A stretch of 13,376 bases of DNA from JBNRMR01 sp050309705 (GTDB lineage Bacteria > Bacillota > Clostridia > Christensenellales > UBA1750), in the NCBI GenBank assembly GCA_050309705.1, contig JBNRMR010000161.1, positions 1-13,376 on the forward strand. The letters are read 5' to 3'. Position 1 is the first letter of the stretch. Every line of letters starts with the position of its first letter. The translations under genes were made by a program, and so were the position numbers. Below the pieces are notes generated by a model. The model was not told where the DNA came from and made no database searches. It was given only the letters and a program-made list of their open reading frames with translations. Positions 1 through 6,982 of the stretch are shown here, piece after piece.

Positions 1-50
1 TATTTGTACTGATGCATATCATAATTTTTTAATTTGAAAAGCTAAAAAAG

Positions 51-497
51 CTAGAAAAGTTTGGTTGAGTCCAGCAAAATGGTGACGGGGCCGTCGTTTA
101 CCAGGGAAACCTGCATGTCCGCCGCAAAGACGCCCTTTTTTACCGGCACGGCTTTTGACACTTCATCGCAGAGAAGGTCGTAATACTCCTGAGCAATATC
201 GGGGTGGGCGCTGGCAGTGAAGCCGGGGCGGTTGCCCTTTCTGGCGTCGCCCGCCAAAGTGAACTGGGAAATTACCAGCATCTGGCCGCCTATATCCGTT
301 ATGGCGCGGTTCATCTTGCCGTTTTCGTCCTCGAACACCCGAAGGGCGCAGAGCTTTTTGGCCATATATTCCACATCGGCGCGGCTGTCGCCGTCCATCA
401 CCGCCACAAGCACCATGAAGCCCTTATCAATTTGCGATATCAGCTCTCCGTCCACGCTGACGCTTGCTTCTAAAACCCTTTGAACAACTGCTCTCAT
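51..497 (-). CDS. dtd: D-aminoacyl-tRNA deacylase
   Basis: Hydrolyses D-aminoacyl-tRNA (and glycyl-tRNA-Ala in studied members) so that mischarged tRNA does not enter translation; it is a cytosolic homodimer. The 148-residue length is the usual family size. The N-terminus MRAVVQRV is typical. The SQFTL motif lies at residues 77-81 and is followed by a GDARKGNRPGF stretch; the C-terminal NDGPVT segment (residues 134-139) carries the Gly-Pro pair at 136-137 of the cross-subunit Gly-cisPro motif that gives chirality proofreading. The start is ATG with a GGGAGG ribosome binding site (complement of 506-511) at good spacing. It is divergent from rpmE. In many Firmicutes dtd lies after relA; whatever lies beyond the stop is outside the window. 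Identification is secure. Confidence 0.96.
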   Translation of the reverse strand: MRAVVQRVLEASVSVDGELISQIDKGFMVLVAVMDGDSRADVEYMAKKLCALRVFEDENGKMNRAITDIGGQMLVISQFTLAGDARKGNRPGFTASAHPDIAQEYYDLLCDEVSKAVPVKKGVFAADMQVSLVNDGPVTILLDSTKLF

Positions 498-523
498 GCG
501 AATTACCTCCCGATTTTATGGTA

Positions 524-552
524 ATTATAACATGTGAAAGGGCTTTTAGAAA
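524..552 (-). promoter_or_regulatory. Possible promoter of dtd
   Basis: On the minus strand a perfect TATAAT (complement of 524-529) lies about 27 bases upstream of the dtd start. At 17-bp spacing the -35 box would be TTTCTA (complement of 547-552), only a half match to consensus. The -10 is good and the -35 weak, so this is a moderate call. Confidence 0.45.
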
Positions 553-577
553 GCGCTTTTAAAATTGCTCGGTGGTA

Positions 578-606
578 TTGATTTTGGCAAAGCAGCATGA
601 TATAAT
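578..606 (+). promoter_or_regulatory. Sigma-A type promoter of rpmE and the downstream translation genes
   Basis: TTGATT at 578-583, a 17-bp spacer and a perfect TATAAT at 601-606, preceded by TG at 598-599, which makes an extended -10. This is the strongest promoter match in the left half of the window. Transcription would start near 613, giving a leader of roughly 57 bases before the rpmE start codon. Confidence 0.8.
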
Positions 607-620
607 AAAAAAGCTGTTGA

Positions 621-645
621 TTAAGCGGCCCTTTTGGCTGCTTAG
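621..645 (+). promoter_or_regulatory. Leader hairpin upstream of rpmE, possible L31 autoregulatory element
   Basis: TAAGCGGCC (622-630) pairs with GGCTGCTTA (636-644) around a five-base CTTTT loop: nine pairs with one G-U, plus a possible U-G pair at the base. It lies in the predicted 5' UTR and ends about 15 bases before the Shine-Dalgarno region (GAGAGGTGA, around 657-665). Structured L31 leaders are known in several bacterial groups including Firmicutes. I see a stable stem in the right place but cannot confirm membership of a described motif. Confidence 0.45.
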
Positions 646-669
646 ACCTTCAGGCGGAGAGGTGAGAAA

Positions 670-867
670 ATGAAAGAAAAGATACATCCCAACTACCAGG
701 TGGCCACGGTGCGCTGCATCTGCGGGGAGAGCTTTGAAGTGGGCTCCACCAAGCAGGAGATGCGCGTTGAGATCTGCTCCAAATGTCATCCTTTTTACAC
801 CGGCAAGCAGAAGCTGGTCGATACCGGCGGACGCGTTGACCGCTTCAAAAAGAGATACAATATTTAG
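670..867 (+). CDS. rpmE: 50S ribosomal protein L31, zinc-binding form
   Basis: Bacterial L31 is a small protein of the large subunit near the central protuberance that helps bridge the subunits. At 65 residues it is full length. It is the zinc (C+) type: C16, C18, C36 and C39 form a CxC plus CxxC zinc site. The motifs MKEKIHPNY at the N-terminus and VDRFKKRY at the C-terminus are characteristic. A strong ribosome binding site (GAGAGGTGA) precedes the ATG. In Bacillus the zinc form of L31 is replaced by a Cys-less paralogue under zinc starvation; no paralogue is seen here. It heads the gene run that continues with yqhQ, prmC and prfA, an order common in Clostridia. Confidence 0.97.
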   Translation: MKEKIHPNYQVATVRCICGESFEVGSTKQEMRVEICSKCHPFYTGKQKLVDTGGRVDRFKKRYNI

Positions 868-881
868 CAATGTCTTTTCAG

Positions 882-912
882 CCCCGTGCCCAAACACGGG
901 GTTATCGCTATT
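882..912 (+). terminator. Possible terminator or attenuating hairpin after rpmE
   Basis: CCCCGTG (882-888) and CACGGGG (895-901) form a seven-pair GC-rich stem with a six-base loop, 14 bases after the rpmE stop. It is followed by only a broken run of T (TTATCGCTATTTAT), so it is likely a leaky terminator or a processing and stability hairpin that lowers expression of the downstream genes relative to L31. Confidence 0.5.
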
Positions 913-938
913 TATAAACCATGATTTTCGCTGTCCTT

Positions 939-980
939 GCGCCTTTTTGTGCGGTTTTGCGCCACTGAAGGCGAAGGCGC
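939..980 (+). other. Inverted repeat just upstream of the yqhQ ribosome binding site
   Basis: GCGCCTT (939-945) is complementary to AAGGCGC (974-980), with a smaller nested pair CGCC (960-963) and GGCG (970-973). The outer stem ends four bases before the GAAAGGA ribosome binding site (984-990) of the TTG-started next gene. It may form a leader structure or be chance; the stretch 868-998 otherwise holds nothing recognisable. Confidence 0.3.
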
Positions 981-998
981 GTTGAAAGGAAATCCGTT

Positions 999-2072
999 TT
1001 GGCAAATATATGTAAGGGAAAAGAAAAAGGAAAAGAAAAGACCAAATACACCAACATCGGGGGACAGGCTGTTTTGGAGGGCGTGATGATGCTCTCGCCG
1101 GAGGACAAGATGATGGCCATTGCCGTCCGCAAGGACAGCGGTGAGATCGTCGTGGAGAAAAACCCAAGGGATGATGCTTCCAAGAAAAACAAGTTTTACT
1201 CGCTGCCGGTGGTAAGGGGCATCGTCCGCTTTGCGGCGACACTTTCATTGGGCTATCAGACCATATCATTCTCGGCGAAGATGTACGGCCTGGAGGAAGA
1301 GGAGCCCGGAAAGTTTGAAAAATGGCTTTCGGAAAAGCTTGGCAAATCCGCGGAGAGCATTGTGATGGGCATTGCCATAATGCTGGCTGCAGTGATGGCG
1401 GTTGGCCTTTTCGTGCTGCTGCCCTCGCTGGTGGCTCAGTTTGCGAAGAGGTTCATCGAAAGCCGCATTGCAGTGAATCTTATCGAGGGCTTGACGCGAA
1501 TGGTGATATTCATCGCGTATATGTTCGCCATAAGCACCATGAAGGATATAAAACGTGTGTTCATGTACCACGGCGCGGAGCACAAGACAATCTCCTGCTT
1601 CGAGGCCGGAGAGCCTTTGACCATTGAAAACGCAATGAAGCATTCACGGCTGCATCCCAGGTGTGGCACCAGCTTTTTGCTGATAGTGATGACAATAAGC
1701 ATACTTTTCTTCTCCGTCGTGGGCTGGGACTATAATTATCTCACCAGAATTTTAAGCCGCCTGCTGCTTATGCCCTTAGTGGCTGGCATTTCATATGAAG
1801 CGCTGATATATATTGGCAAGCATGACAACGCCTTCACAAGGGCGCTGCGGGTGCCTGGGTTTTGGGTGCAGCGGCTTTCAACCAAAGAGCCGGATGAAAA
1901 AATGTTGGAGGTGGCCATCGCTGCTTTCCATGCCGCTTCCGGCGACCGCTATAGGACAGATGAGGAAAAGGCCGCCATGGCCGCACAGGCCGCAGATGAG
2001 GCCAACCGTGCATATGAGATGGCTGCAGGTGCGCTGACGAATGAAGATATTATTAGCGCGGCGCAGAGCTGA
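999..2072 (+). CDS. yqhQ: DUF1385 family integral membrane protein (YqhQ-like)
   Basis: Conserved membrane protein of unknown biochemical role, nearly always found next to prmC and prfA in Clostridia. The N-terminal region has the family signature NIGGQAVLEGVMM (residues 19-31). Hydrophobic segments lie at about 121-148, 158-180, 225-243 and 251-272. Between the second and third lies the hallmark MYHGAEHKTI...HPRCGTSF block (residues 189-226), with H191, E194, H195 and H219, C222 as candidate metal or catalytic residues (inference). The start is TTG at 999 with GAAAGGA upstream. The lysine-rich N-terminus suggests a cytoplasmic start. The C-terminal tail beyond residue 300 is soluble, alanine and acid rich, and its last ten codons overlap prmC by 32 bases. 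The family call is firm; the function is not known. Confidence 0.92.
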   Translation: MANICKGKEKGKEKTKYTNIGGQAVLEGVMMLSPEDKMMAIAVRKDSGEIVVEKNPRDDASKKNKFYSLPVVRGIVRFAATLSLGYQTISFSAKMYGLEEEEPGKFEKWLSEKLGKSAESIVMGIAIMLAAVMAVGLFVLLPSLVAQFAKRFIESRIAVNLIEGLTRMVIFIAYMFAISTMKDIKRVFMYHGAEHKTISCFEAGEPLTIENAMKHSRLHPRCGTSFLLIVMTISILFFSVVGWDYNYLTRILSRLLLMPLVAGISYEALIYIGKHDNAFTRALRVPGFWVQRLSTKEPDEKMLEVAIAAFHAASGDRYRTDEEKAAMAAQAADEANRAYEMAAGALTNEDIISAAQS

Positions 2073-2865
2073 AGAAATCCTGAGGGCGGCGGGCGTTCCC
2101 GACCCTGGGGCTGACGGCGATTGGCTTATTTGTTATGTAATCGGCTGCGAAAGGGGAGAGCTTCTTTTTCTTTCCTCTAACGGTCGTGAGCTTTCGCCGG
2201 ATGAGGAAAGGGAGTACTTGTGTCTGCTGGAAAAAAGAGCGCAAAGAGTCCCCCTTCAAAGGATCATCGGCAGGGCATACTTCATGGGTATGGAGCTTGC
2301 GGTGTTTGATGATGTGCTTATCCCCAGGCAGGACACGGAGCTGCTCTGCGAAAGAGCTGTTAAAGCCATAAAACAAAATGGGTATAAGACTGCGCTGGAT
2401 CTTTGCTGCGGCAGCGGCGCTGTTGCGGTGGGCATGGCAAAGCTCACTTGCGCAGAGGTTACGGCCTCGGATATATCAGATGCCTGTATCGCCGCCACGA
2501 AGGTCAACGCTGCGAAGAACGGAGTTTTGGTCAACACGGTGAAAAGCGATCTTTTTTCGGCGTTTAGCGGGCGAACGTTCGATGTTATAACCTGTAACCC
2601 CCCATATGTGCCCGAAAGGGACGGCAACAGTATACAGCCTGAGGTGCGCCATGACCCGGACCTAGCCCTCTATTCCGGCGAGGACGGGCTGGACTTCATC
2701 CGAAGGCTGGCTTGGTCGTTCAATGGGTTTTTAAACCCCGGCGGCAGGTTGCTGCTGGAGTTTGGAGATGGTCAGGAAGGCGCGGTTAAGGGGCTTTTCC
2801 CCGGGCGCGAAGTCGTGCTGCACAATGATATGCAGGGGCTTGCGAGGATGGCGGAGGTTTTTTAG
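2041..2865 (+). CDS. prmC: Peptide chain release factor N5-glutamine methyltransferase
   Basis: Transfers a methyl group from S-adenosylmethionine to the glutamine of the GGQ loop of RF1 and RF2, raising termination efficiency. At 274 residues it has the usual length. The N-terminal helical substrate-binding domain ends with the PLQRIIGRAYFMGMEL segment (residues 71-86). The methyltransferase domain has IPRQDTE (94-100, where many members have IPRxETE), the SAM loop LDLCCGSGAVAVGMA (119-133), and the catalytic NPPY (186-189) that holds the glutamine side chain. The ATG start lies inside yqhQ (32-base overlap), implying translational coupling. Its substrate RF1 is encoded by the next gene. Confidence 0.96.
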   Translation: MKILLARRRAEEILRAAGVPDPGADGDWLICYVIGCERGELLFLSSNGRELSPDEEREYLCLLEKRAQRVPLQRIIGRAYFMGMELAVFDDVLIPRQDTELLCERAVKAIKQNGYKTALDLCCGSGAVAVGMAKLTCAEVTASDISDACIAATKVNAAKNGVLVNTVKSDLFSAFSGRTFDVITCNPPYVPERDGNSIQPEVRHDPDLALYSGEDGLDFIRRLAWSFNGFLNPGGRLLLEFGDGQEGAVKGLFPGREVVLHNDMQGLARMAEVF

Positions 2866-2915
2866 CCTCGTCATTTTGAAACTGAAACAAAATAATGAGC
2901 AAAAATGGTGATGAT

Positions 2916-3980
2916 ATGATCGAGAAAATAGGCGCTTTGGCTGCCAGGTTTGAGGAGCTTAACCTGCTCCTTGCGCAGCCGGAAACTACGAACGATATTA
3001 ACAACTGGCGAAAGCTGATGAAGGAGCACAGTGAGCTGGCCCCCATCGCCAACGCCTATGAAGAATACAAGAGAACACTGGACCATATCCGGGAGGCGGA
3101 GGAGATGACTGCCGATCCCGATATGAAGGAGATGGCTGAGCTGGAGCTGAGCGAGCTGCTGCCTAAGAAAGACGAGCAGGAGCAGGAAATCCAGATTTTG
3201 CTGCTTCCCAAGGACGAAAACGACGACAAGAACGTGGTGGTGGAAGTGCGCGCAGGCGCCGGCGGCGACGAGGCCGGGCTTTTTGGCATGGAGCTGGTGC
3301 GCATGTATTCCCTTTACGCCGCGTCACAGGGCCTTAAAACGGAGATGGTCGATGAAAACCTGACTGAACTTGGCGGCCTTAAGGAGGTCATATTCACCAT
3401 TTCAGGCAAGGGTGCCTATAGCAGGCTTAAATATGAAAGCGGCGTCCACAGGGTGCAAAGGGTGCCGGCCACGGAGTCCCAGGGGAGAATCCACACATCC
3501 ACCGTTACCGTGGCCATAATGCCCGAGGCCGAGGAAGTGGATGTGGAGATCAACCAAGGTGATCTGCGAATTGATACATACCGCGCAGGGGGCGCAGGCG
3601 GCCAGCATGTCAACAGGACTGACAGCGCCGTTCGGATCACCCATCTGCCCACGGGAATAGTGGTGCAGTGCCAGAGCCAGCGCAGTCAGCTTCAGAACAA
3701 GGACAGCGCCATGCAGATGCTGCGCTCCAAGCTTTTGGACAAGGCCATACAGGAGCAGAGCAGTTCCCTCAGCGCCGACAGAAAGAGCCAGGTGGGCACA
3801 GGCGACAGGAGCGAGCGCATCCGCACATACAACTTCCCACAGGGCAGGGTGACCGACCATCGCATCGGAAAGACCATTTACAAGCTGAGCGAATTCATGA
3901 ACGGCGACATGGGTGAGATGATCGACGCTTTAGCCATGGAGGAAAGGGCGCTTAAGCTTCAAAGCCAGAGCGCAAGCTGA
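2916..3980 (+). CDS. prfA: Peptide chain release factor 1
   Basis: Class I release factor that reads UAA and UAG stop codons and triggers peptide release on the ribosome. Counting from the ATG at 2916 the protein has 354 residues, the usual RF1 length. The stop-codon reading tripeptide is PAT (184-186, in RVPATESQGR), the RF1 form rather than the SPF of RF2. The catalytic GGQ is at 228-230 in GGAGGQHVNRTDSAVR. The N-terminal coiled-coil domain runs to about residue 105. An upstream in-frame ATG at 2895 would add seven residues (MSKNGDD), but GGTGAT at 2907-2912 fits the end of an extended Shine-Dalgarno for the 2916 start, and family members begin with a MxxKLxAL-like sequence as seen from 2916. 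Confidence 0.95.
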   Translation: MIEKIGALAARFEELNLLLAQPETTNDINNWRKLMKEHSELAPIANAYEEYKRTLDHIREAEEMTADPDMKEMAELELSELLPKKDEQEQEIQILLLPKDENDDKNVVVEVRAGAGGDEAGLFGMELVRMYSLYAASQGLKTEMVDENLTELGGLKEVIFTISGKGAYSRLKYESGVHRVQRVPATESQGRIHTSTVTVAIMPEAEEVDVEINQGDLRIDTYRAGGAGGQHVNRTDSAVRITHLPTGIVVQCQSQRSQLQNKDSAMQMLRSKLLDKAIQEQSSSLSADRKSQVGTGDRSERIRTYNFPQGRVTDHRIGKTIYKLSEFMNGDMGEMIDALAMEERALKLQSQSAS

Positions 3981-3984
3981 ATCC

Positions 3985-5043
3985 ATGCAGAAGAGTATGC
4001 AATATAATACCGAAATAAGGCGCGACTATGAGCAGGCGATATCTGATGCGGCGCAGATTTTGATCAGCGGGCAGCTTGTGGCTTTTCCAACGGAGACAGT
4101 CTACGGCTTGGGCGCTAATGCTCTTGACTTTGCTGCCGTCAAAAAGATATTTGAGGCAAAAGGCAGGCCGGGAGATAACCCTCTGATCGTCCATGTGGCG
4201 GAAATATCCCAGGCGGAGGCCGTTGCGGAAAGCTTAACCGAGGATTGTCGAAAGTTGATGTCGGCCTTCTGGCCCGGAGCTATTTCGCTGGTGGTGAAAA
4301 AATCCGCCTGCGTGCCGGATGAGGTTAGCGCAGGTCTGGACACCGTGGCCATAAGAATGCCCGATAACGACATCGCTTTAAAGCTGATAAATGCAGCAGG
4401 AGTGCCGATAGCCGCGCCCAGCGCCAATCTTTCCGGCCTTCCAAGCCCCACCAGGGCAGAGCATGTTCTTGCCGATATGAGCGGAAAAATCGCGATGATA
4501 ATCGACGGCGGGCCATGCAGATATGGCGTTGAATCTACCGTGGTGGATGTGACTAATCAGGCGCAGGGGCCGGTGATACTCCGCCCCGGTGCGGTCACGA
4601 GGGAAATGATAGAGAAGATCTGCCGGCGCTGCGCCGTCAGTGAGGGCGTCACAAGGCAGCTTGAAGGCGAAGAGGAAGCCCGCTCCCCGGGCATGAAACA
4701 CAGACATTACTCCCCACAAAAGGGCAGGGTGCTGGTGCTGGAAGGGGATGAGAGCCGCCTGGCGGATTATCTCAGGGGCTTTGCCATGACCCACGCCCAC
4801 AGAAGTGCGGTTTTGGCCCTTTCAACCCTTGCGGCAAGACTTTCAGACGCGCAGGGCATGACTGTCTGCGATATGGGTGACCTGGGCTCATACGCGGCGG
4901 GGCTTTTCGACAGGCTTCGCCGGCTGGACGATGAAAATTACGACATAATGATCTGCCAGGCGGTGCCCGAGGAGGGCCTTGGTCTGGCGCTGATGAATAG
5001 GCTTCTTAGGGCTTCCGGCTTTCAAAGGGAGAGAATTGAATGA
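3985..5043 (+). CDS. sua5: L-threonylcarbamoyladenylate synthase, long Sua5 form
   Basis: Makes threonylcarbamoyl-AMP from threonine, bicarbonate and ATP; TsaB, TsaD and TsaE then transfer the group to A37 of ANN-decoding tRNAs (t6A). The 352-residue length fits the Sua5/YwlC type with an extra C-terminal domain rather than the short TsaC. The YrdC domain (about 15-205) shows FPTETVYGLGANA (34-46), KGRPGDNPL (59-67), WPG (96-98), SAN (146-148) and ESTVVD (183-188). The linker motif KHRHYSP (238-244) leads into the C-terminal Sua5 domain. The start follows the prfA stop by four bases with no clear ribosome binding site, so translation is probably coupled; an alternative ATG at 3997 is possible. 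It overlaps the next gene by ATGA. Confidence 0.95.
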   Translation: MQKSMQYNTEIRRDYEQAISDAAQILISGQLVAFPTETVYGLGANALDFAAVKKIFEAKGRPGDNPLIVHVAEISQAEAVAESLTEDCRKLMSAFWPGAISLVVKKSACVPDEVSAGLDTVAIRMPDNDIALKLINAAGVPIAAPSANLSGLPSPTRAEHVLADMSGKIAMIIDGGPCRYGVESTVVDVTNQAQGPVILRPGAVTREMIEKICRRCAVSEGVTRQLEGEEEARSPGMKHRHYSPQKGRVLVLEGDESRLADYLRGFAMTHAHRSAVLALSTLAARLSDAQGMTVCDMGDLGSYAAGLFDRLRRLDDENYDIMICQAVPEEGLGLALMNRLLRASGFQRERIE

Positions 5044-5501
5044 AGAAAATTGAGAAAATCCTTTTTGTTTGCACAGGTAACACCTGCCGCTCACCCATGG
5101 CCGCCGCAATGTTTAACGCCATGGCCGAGGAGCAGGGGCTTGCGATATCGGCGATAAGCGCCGGCGTGGCTGCCCACGAGGGCCTGCCCGCCTCCATAGG
5201 CGCTGTTTCCGCCATGCAGAGCATCGGGCTGGATTTGAGCCATCATGCCGCCAGCAGCGTAAACGAGTGGATGATGGATAGCGCCGATCTGATTCTTTGC
5301 ATGCAAAGCTCTCATGTTCGAATTTTGAAGGAACAATATCCCCAGCATAATGGGAAAATCCACACTTTGCTGGGCTATGCTTTCGGTAAAGACGGCTCCA
5401 TCGCAGACCCCTTTGGCGGAGACAGCAGCGAGTACGAGGCATGCGCGGCAGATATCGCCGGGGCACTTCGTGCGATCATTGAGAAAGTGGATGAGAGATA
5501 G
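5040..5501 (+). CDS. ywlE: Low-molecular-weight phosphatase, probable protein-arginine phosphatase (YwlE type)
   Basis: Low-molecular-weight protein tyrosine phosphatase fold, 153 residues, full length. The P-loop CTGNTCR (residues 11-17) supplies the nucleophile C11 and R17, and DPFGG places the general acid at D123. Residue T15 in the loop corresponds to the threonine (T11 in Bacillus subtilis YwlE) that favours phosphoarginine over phosphotyrosine; tyrosine phosphatases have isoleucine or similar there. This makes reversal of McsB-type protein arginine phosphorylation the likely job (inference; the kinase is not in the window). It overlaps sua5 by four bases (ATGA), and the sua5-ywlE neighbourhood matches ywlC-ywlE in Bacillus. 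It is the last gene of the plus-strand run. Confidence 0.9.
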   Translation: MKKIEKILFVCTGNTCRSPMAAAMFNAMAEEQGLAISAISAGVAAHEGLPASIGAVSAMQSIGLDLSHHAASSVNEWMMDSADLILCMQSSHVRILKEQYPQHNGKIHTLLGYAFGKDGSIADPFGGDSSEYEACAADIAGALRAIIEKVDER

Positions 5502-5510
5502 GGAACGATG

Positions 5511-5632
5511 CGGGGCCTTGCCCCGCGCCCCACAAGGGATTCTCCCTTGACTCTTTATCCTATTATTAAAAGTTTTGGTCAAGCTTTTTCAAAAGCTTGC
5601 GGGGCCTGGGGCGGAGCCCCGCGTAACCGATA
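5511..5632 (+). repeat. 122-bp hairpin-rich tandem repeat, copy 1
   Basis: First of two head-to-tail copies of a 122-bp unit, differing from copy 2 at two positions (5552 T versus C, 5604 G versus T). Each unit holds a row of inverted repeats: CGGGGC-CTT-GCCCCG, CAAGGG-ATTCT-CCCTTG, AAGCTTTT-TC-AAAAGCTT and GGGGC...GCCCC near the end. The unit therefore begins with CGGGGC and ends close to GCCCCG. It holds no ORF of its own. It sits between two convergent genes and may end transcription from either side. Confidence 0.9.
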
Positions 5633-5754
5633 CGGGGCCTTGCCCCGCGCCCCACAAGGGATTCTCCCTTGACCCTTTATCCTATTATTAAAAGTTTTGG
5701 TCAAGCTTTTTCAAAAGCTTGCGGGTCCTGGGGCGGAGCCCCGCGTAACCGATA
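5633..5754 (+). repeat. 122-bp hairpin-rich tandem repeat, copy 2
   Basis: Second copy, directly abutting the first and ending seven bases before the tmcAL stop codon, with 120 of 122 positions identical to copy 1. The near identity suggests a recent duplication or ongoing homogenisation. The stem GCGGGGC/GCCCCGC near the end is weakened here by the G-to-T change at 5726. Confidence 0.9.
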
Positions 5755-5761
5755 CCTACAA

Positions 5762-6889
5762 TCACAAAACAACTGGTGAGGTCTTAAAGTCTGTGCCGGT
5801 GGGATTGTCCAGGCCGAGATCGAAAAGGTTTTGCGCCGCGACATCGATGGCAAGGCAGCCGTTCATCTGTGCGCTGGCGAACTTGTTGATGACGGGGACT
5901 TCAGCAAAGTCCCGCAGGGCGGCAAGATAGGGCAGGGCGCTTTTTTTTAAGCCCAGAATGCGAAGATACGGAACCGTGGTGTGCTGGGCGCAAAGTTCGT
6001 TGGTGATGCCCAGCAGGTAGGATAGCGTTGCGCGGCGTATCCTGGCCATGGTGTAGCGCTTGGATTTTATATCCGCGAAAAGTTCTTCAAGTGTGGCGCG
6101 GCGGGCGGCAGCTCTCATTATTCGCATCTCCAGCCCCTCGGATACGCCCGGAGTGTTTAAAAGTTCGTTGCGCTCCGCCTTTCGCAATGAATGCAAAGCG
6201 GCCTGTTGCACATTTACAAGCGAATTGTAATTTTTTCCTTCCATGAGGGGCATTATATGTTGGGGCATCATGGCTTTGGCGGCGTTTTTTTCTCCTGCGA
6301 GGAGAAATGAGCGCAACGCAGTGGCGGAAAGCCCGTCGCCGCGGTCGCGCTTTATGGGAATTGGAGATATCGAAGGGGCAATCTTCTCTATGGCGCGGAT
6401 GTATTCAATGGCCAAAACCATGTTGGGCATGTCGACAAGATCATGATGGGGCAGCAGTCCTTTGTAGGCTTCCTGAACGGCCCTGGGGTATGAAAACCCC
6501 TTTCGCAGCCCTTCTTTTATAATGGGGTTTTCGTCGATGTCAACCCTGGCCGCGGCCTTCAGCATGGAGATATCAGTGATTTCGCTGCCGAAGGATATGG
6601 CCTGGGCGCCGGCGGCTGAAAGCAAGGACACGCCGCCCATGGCAAAGTCTTGGGCGGGCCTTACGGCGAACAGGGCGGGAAGCTCGAAGACCAAGTCCGC
6701 GCCGCAGGAAAGAGCCATACTCGCCCTCGTCCACTTATCGATGATGGCGATATCACCCCGCTGCACACAGGCCCCGGACATGGCGCAGATGATTACGTCA
6801 GCGCCGGTTTCCTCCCGCGTTTTTTTAAGCTGATATTCATGCCCCCTGTGCATGGGGTTGTATTCGCAAATTATACCGACAATTTTCAT
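5762..6889 (-). CDS. tmcAL: tRNA(Met) cytidine acetate ligase
   Basis: Forms N4-acetylcytidine at the wobble position C34 of elongator tRNA-Met from acetate and ATP through an acetyl-AMP intermediate (the YlbM/DUF795 family in Firmicutes). From the ATG at 6889 the protein has 375 residues, a little shorter than the Bacillus protein. The N-terminus MKIVGIICEYNPMHRGH contains the nucleotidyltransferase HxGH-type motif (residues 14-17). SGACVQRGDIAIIDKWTRA and the later GADLVFELP are family signatures, and LSATALR corresponds to the conserved ISATxIR motif. An upstream in-frame start at 6943 would add 18 atypical residues and is not favoured; AAGGAAAG lies upstream of 6889. The gene is divergent from pta-ackA, whose pathway product acetate is its substrate. 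Confidence 0.93.
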   Translation of the reverse strand: MKIVGIICEYNPMHRGHEYQLKKTREETGADVIICAMSGACVQRGDIAIIDKWTRASMALSCGADLVFELPALFAVRPAQDFAMGGVSLLSAAGAQAISFGSEITDISMLKAAARVDIDENPIIKEGLRKGFSYPRAVQEAYKGLLPHHDLVDMPNMVLAIEYIRAIEKIAPSISPIPIKRDRGDGLSATALRSFLLAGEKNAAKAMMPQHIMPLMEGKNYNSLVNVQQAALHSLRKAERNELLNTPGVSEGLEMRIMRAAARRATLEELFADIKSKRYTMARIRRATLSYLLGITNELCAQHTTVPYLRILGLKKSALPYLAALRDFAEVPVINKFASAQMNGCLAIDVAAQNLFDLGLDNPTGTDFKTSPVVL

Positions 6890-6900
6890 AATTCTTGATC

Positions 6901-6929
6901 TTTCCTTTTCTGGCAAAAAAGTGTATAAT
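6901..6929 (+). promoter_or_regulatory. Possible promoter of pta-ackA in the divergent tmcAL/pta spacer
   Basis: A perfect TATAAT at 6924-6929 lies 53 bases before the pta start codon. The best -35 at 17-bp spacing is TTTCCT (6901-6906), a poor match, so an activator may be needed or the call may be wrong. The spacer between the two divergent start codons is only 93 bases. On the other strand TTGACG (complement of 6951-6956) is a possible -35 for tmcAL, with AT-rich but imperfect -10 candidates. Confidence 0.45.
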
Positions 6930-6982
6930 AATTTATATACCACATATTGGCGTCAAGCCAACAACTTCAGGAGGTAAGTTTT

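Noticed and set aside
1..50. Terminator downstream of dtd
   Set aside because: The DNA is AT-rich with A and T runs, but I find only weak four-pair stems and a short direct AGCTTTT repeat, not a convincing hairpin.
559..1269. Long minus-strand open frame (236 codons) across rpmE and the start of yqhQ
   Set aside because: It is antisense to two confidently recognised genes, shows no family motifs, and its composition (Pro, Ser, Arg and Cys runs) is typical of a shadow frame.
3402..3860. 152-codon minus-strand frame inside prfA
   Set aside because: Antisense to the conserved GGQ domain of RF1; no motif and no ribosome binding site.
4378..4800. 140-codon minus-strand frame inside sua5
   Set aside because: Antisense to the YrdC and Sua5 motifs; reads as a shadow.
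5511..5754. CRISPR array
   Set aside because: Only two units of 122 bp abut directly, with no spacers between short repeats; the unit is a tandem hairpin element.
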